Both the position numbers and the translations under genes were made by a program. The notes beneath the pieces are model-generated. The model was not told where the DNA came from. It made no database searches and saw nothing but the letters and a program-made list of their open reading frames with translations. Below, piece by piece: positions 61,369 to 64,000 of a stretch of DNA of 64,000 nucleotides (position 1 is the first letter of the stretch; every line of letters starts with the position of its first letter). The stretch is taken from the NCBI GenBank assembly GCA_000622025.1, contig KK211387.1, forward strand, positions 355,945-419,944. The letters run 5' to 3'. The stretch comes from Lachnospiraceae bacterium AD3010. GTDB lineage: Bacteria; Bacillota; Clostridia; Lachnospirales; Lachnospiraceae.

Positions 61369-62761
61369 GGGAAAGAAAGATCTTCGGGAGACGGCCCTCG
61401 ACATCCTCCTTAAATACGAAAAAAGCGGAGAGAAGCTGAATTCTGTAATCCAGGATGTTTTTTTGACAGGGGACTATCCTGATAAGAAGGACAGAGCTTT
61501 TATAAAGATACTCTCTGAGGGAACAGTGGAGCGGCGGATCACATTGGACTATGTGATCGACCGCTTTTCCAATGTAGAGACCGGCAGAATGAAGCCCCTA
61601 ATAAGAATTGTCCTCAGAATGGGCACGTATCAACTGTTATTTATGGATGCTGTCCCTCCGCATGCCGTATGCTCCGAATCGGTCCGCCTTGTGAAGAAAA
61701 GACATATGTCAGGGCTTTCGGGTTTTGTGAACGCTGTTTTGAGGCGTATCGCAGGAGAGGGCTTTGATATTGAGAGCATAAAGGAGCCGCATATTAAATA
61801 TTCCTGTCCGGAATGGATCTTTAAGAAGCTGGAGGATGATTACGGTGAGGAGAAAGCGGTTGACATAATTCGTTCTTTCGCAGAACCTCAGTCGGTTTAC
61901 ATAAGAACAAATTTAACGAGGATAAAGCCGGATGAGCTAGAAAAGAGGCTTAGAGAAAAGGGACTGGAGCCTTCTAAGGTCAGAAACCGTCCTTACGCTT
62001 TTTCCATAAGTGGTTTCGGGGATCTCTCTTCTCTTGCAGAGTTTAGGGAGGGACTTTTTTCCGTTCAGGATATAAGCTCTATGTCGATCGGGGATGAGAT
62101 TAGGGAGATCATATATAAGGACAGACCCGAAAGCTTCCGGATACTTGATCTTTGTGCTGCTCCCGGAGGAAAGTCCTGTCACAGTGCCGAGATACTAAAG
62201 GTTTATATGGATGAAGTGAAAAAAGGCGCTTTTTCCGTGCTGTCCCGGGATATTTCCGAAAAAAAGCGGCTTCTTATAGAAGATAATAAGGAAAGACTTG
62301 GTCTTGAATTAATAAAAACAGGTGTTTTCGATGCTTCGGGTGCGGATATTCCTGACGAAGACAGAGAGAGCTATGATCTTGTGATCGCGGATCTCCCCTG
62401 TTCCGGACTCGGTGTGACAGGCAGGAAGAATGACCTGAAATACAGGGTGCAGCCAGAAGATATACCTGTCCTTAAGAAGCTGCAGAGGGATATGCTAAAA
62501 AATGCGGACTGTTCTCTTAAGAGCGGGGGCTATCTTATTTTTTCGGTCTGTACCGTGACACGGGAGGAAACGGCGGAGCAGGACAGCTGGATCAGGGGGA
62601 ATCTGGGGTACCGCAGAGTAAAGGAAAGACAGATATTACCCGGAGAGGGAGAGGGCGACGGCTTTTACTATGCGGTTTACATAAAAAATGGTACTATATA
62701 TTGTCATTCTGAGCGAAGCGAAGAATCTTTCATGACCGCTTGGAAAGATCCTTCGGGCTGA
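61361..62761 (+). CDS. rsmB: 16S rRNA cytosine-967 C5-methyltransferase
   Basis: About 466 residues from GTG at 61361, with GGAGG upstream. An N-terminal NusB-like RNA-binding domain (RETALDILLKYEKSGEKLNSV) and a Rossmann methyltransferase: LDLCAAPGGKSCHSAEIL near 260, DLPCSGLGVTGRKND near 345, catalytic Cys in the PCS and SVCTVTREE blocks. The last about 20 residues (YCHSERSEES...) come from a dispersed repeat, and the stop codon lies inside it, so the original end was probably earlier. Confidence 0.92.
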   Translation: MTKGKKDLRETALDILLKYEKSGEKLNSVIQDVFLTGDYPDKKDRAFIKILSEGTVERRITLDYVIDRFSNVETGRMKPLIRIVLRMGTYQLLFMDAVPPHAVCSESVRLVKKRHMSGLSGFVNAVLRRIAGEGFDIESIKEPHIKYSCPEWIFKKLEDDYGEEKAVDIIRSFAEPQSVYIRTNLTRIKPDELEKRLREKGLEPSKVRNRPYAFSISGFGDLSSLAEFREGLFSVQDISSMSIGDEIREIIYKDRPESFRILDLCAAPGGKSCHSAEILKVYMDEVKKGAFSVLSRDISEKKRLLIEDNKERLGLELIKTGVFDASGADIPDEDRESYDLVIADLPCSGLGVTGRKNDLKYRVQPEDIPVLKKLQRDMLKNADCSLKSGGYLIFSVCTVTREETAEQDSWIRGNLGYRRVKERQILPGEGEGDGFYYAVYIKNGTIYCHSERSEESFMTAWKDPSG

Positions 62762-62888
62762 AGCCCTCAGGATGACAAAATAATAAACCCTCAGGATGAC
62801 ATTTGATGGAAAGATCCTTCGGGCTGAAGCCCTCAGGATGACAAAATAAGAAGCCCTCAGGATGACAAAATAAGAAGCCCTCAGGATG
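62702..62888. repeat. Dispersed palindrome copy G, tandemly expanded
   Basis: TGTCATTCTGAGCGAAGCG...AATCTTTC opens the block; then GGAAAGATCCTTCGGGCTGAAGCCCTCAGGATGACA occurs twice (from 62742 and from 62809, quoted by position), with extra CCCTCAGGATGACA half units at 62788, and AAGCCCTCAGGATGACAAAATAAG-like units to the end. It spans the rsmB stop and most of the gap to rlmN. Confidence 0.85.
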
Positions 62889-62909
62889 GATGAAAACAGG
62901 TGAGGCTGC

Positions 62910-63950
62910 ATGATAGATATTAAGTCTCTCAATATGAAAGAGCTTACAAACTTCATACTGGAGAAGGGTGAGAAGAGGTACCGTGCGGAGCAGCTTTTTT
63001 CGTGGATGCATTCGAAACTTGCCGAAAGCCCCGGGGAAATGAGCAATATCCCGAAAACCGTAAAAGAGCTCTTAAAAAGCGAAACAGAGTATACAGCCCT
63101 TGAAACCGTAGACATAGAGACCTCGGAAGAGGACGGCACGAAAAAATATCTTTTCGGGCTCTCTGACGGAAATATTATAGAGTCTGTGTGGATGAAATAC
63201 CGGGATTGGAACAGTGTCTGCATTTCATCCCAGGTAGGCTGCAGGATGGGGTGCCGCTTCTGTGCATCAACCTTAGACGGATGCATAAGGAACCTTACAC
63301 CCTCTGAAATGCTGGATCAGGTATATTCCATCCAGAGAGAAAGCGGGGAAAGGGTCTCCAATATAGTGGTAATGGGGAGCGGAGAGCCTCTTGATAATTA
63401 TGATACCCTGCTTAAGTTTCTGGAGATAATAAGCGACGAAAAGGGACTCAATATAGGAGAAAGGCATATTACCGTAAGTACCTGCGGACTGGTGCCGGAG
63501 ATAAAGCGTCTTGCGGAGCTTAAGAAACAAATAACACTTGCTATTTCGCTGCATGCGCCGAATGACGAAAAGCGGCGGAGCCTTATGCCTATAGCAAATA
63601 AATACAGTATTGACGAGCTTATGGAGGCGGTAAGATATTATTATGACAAGACCGGGCGGAGGATCACCTTCGAATACGCCCTTGCCCGGGATGTGAATGA
63701 TTCCCGTGAGGATGCCGCAGAGCTTTCGAGGCTTTTAAGGGGACTGAACTGCCATGTGAACCTTATTCCCGTAAATCCCGTTAGAGAGCGTACACTTCGG
63801 GGCAGCAGCGGCAGGAGGGCCTCCGACTTCAAAACTGAACTTGAAAAAAACGGAATTAATGTTACTATTAGGAGAGAAATGGGCAGAGATATAGACGGTG
63901 CCTGCGGACAATTGAGGCGGAAGCACCTGGAGGCTGTTTTTCATGTTTAA
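62910..63950 (+). CDS. rlmN: 23S rRNA/tRNA adenine C2-methyltransferase RlmN
   Basis: 346 residues. Radical SAM cluster Cys111-x3-Cys115-x2-Cys118 (CRMGCRFC), N-terminal accessory domain (YRAEQLFSWMHSK), GSGEPLDNYD, the methyl-carrier loop SLHAPNDEKRRSLMPI, and the C-terminal catalytic Cys in GACGQL near 337. Methylates 23S A2503 and some tRNA A37. GAGG precedes the ATG, which begins 22 bases after the repeat block. Confidence 0.94.
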   Translation: MIDIKSLNMKELTNFILEKGEKRYRAEQLFSWMHSKLAESPGEMSNIPKTVKELLKSETEYTALETVDIETSEEDGTKKYLFGLSDGNIIESVWMKYRDWNSVCISSQVGCRMGCRFCASTLDGCIRNLTPSEMLDQVYSIQRESGERVSNIVVMGSGEPLDNYDTLLKFLEIISDEKGLNIGERHITVSTCGLVPEIKRLAELKKQITLAISLHAPNDEKRRSLMPIANKYSIDELMEAVRYYYDKTGRRITFEYALARDVNDSREDAAELSRLLRGLNCHVNLIPVNPVRERTLRGSSGRRASDFKTELEKNGINVTIRREMGRDIDGACGQLRRKHLEAVFHV

Positions 63951-64000
63951 GACTTTTTCCGCAACTGACGTGGGCAGAAAACGACAAATCAATCAGGACT
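63943..64000 (+). CDS. prpC: PP2C-type Ser/Thr phosphatase (start only)
   Basis: Only 19 codons are inside the window: ATG at 63943, then FKTFSATDVGRKRQINQD. The pattern TDVG-x-x-R-x-x-NxD is the start of Stp/PrpC phosphatases, which are encoded after rlmN and before the PASTA kinase prkC in Clostridia. It overlaps the end of rlmN by 8 bases. Assigned from this short stretch and the context. Confidence 0.7.
   Translation, partial: MFKTFSATDVGRKRQINQD

Noticed and set aside
1-64000. tRNA or rRNA genes and integrase/transposase genes
   Set aside because: No GTTCGANTC-type tRNA arms with cloverleaf context, no rRNA sequence, and no transposase or recombinase domain was recognised in any frame.

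Overview
The window looks like chromosome of a Clostridia bacterium, most likely Lachnospiraceae. Evidence: the gene order asp23-nusB-xseA-xseB-ispA-dxs-tlyA-nadK-argR-recN, a murE-priA-def-fmt-yugP-rsmB-rlmN-prpC block, a sigI/rsgI pair, a pyrophosphate-type phosphofructokinase, a meso-DAP-type MurE and strong AGGAGG ribosome binding sites with frequent TTG starts. No rRNA, tRNA, CRISPR array or intact transposase was seen.

Left part (1-16.4 kb), accessory and signalling. A leftward operon reads from about 7.4 kb: a 972-aa protein joining an extracellular beta-propeller-like region, a Cache-like sensor and an MFS carrier; a GNAT; a membrane PP2C/SpoIIE phosphatase with a similar sensor; a BMP-type lipoprotein; and an edge-truncated FliB-like flagellin methylase. 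Divergent from it run an adenylation-carrier-condensation protein, an alpha/beta hydrolase whose N-terminus looks like a decayed anti-sigma (RsbW-type) ATPase domain, and a GH13 glycosidase. A sigI-rsgI pair follows, convergent with the glycosidase gene. Back to back with sigI is a secreted carbohydrate-binding beta-helix protein; the gap holds two mirror-image SigI-like promoter elements.

Middle (19-43 kb), mainly housekeeping: a LuxR regulator, an Amt-PII fusion behind a terminator-containing leader, a 239-nt palindromic mobile element with a 9-bp flanking duplication, a frameshifted relA/spoT, an MBL hydrolase, hisS-aspS, prfC, a transglutaminase lipoprotein, the asp23-to-recN operon and glgA.

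42.6-55.4 kb, the most novel part: two parallel modules, each a small acidic YbjN/secretion-chaperone-like protein upstream of a very large protein (1243 and 1158 aa). The large proteins have helical N-termini and hydrophobic C-terminal segments that resemble each other; the first is divided by Ala/Gln/Gly/Pro repeat linkers. The modules flank a leftward pfp-rqcH pair. They may be an uncharacterised effector/chaperone system, but that is inference.

Right end (55.4-64 kb): murE, priA, def, fmt, yugP-type peptidase, rsmB, rlmN and the start of a PP2C phosphatase, tightly packed in one direction. Two repeat families are scattered through the window: a short palindrome built on AAGATCCTTCG...CTCAGGATGACA (seven sites, two of them running into gene 3' ends) and the TAAACGCATCAATCTCTCC palindrome (one full, one miniature and one half copy).
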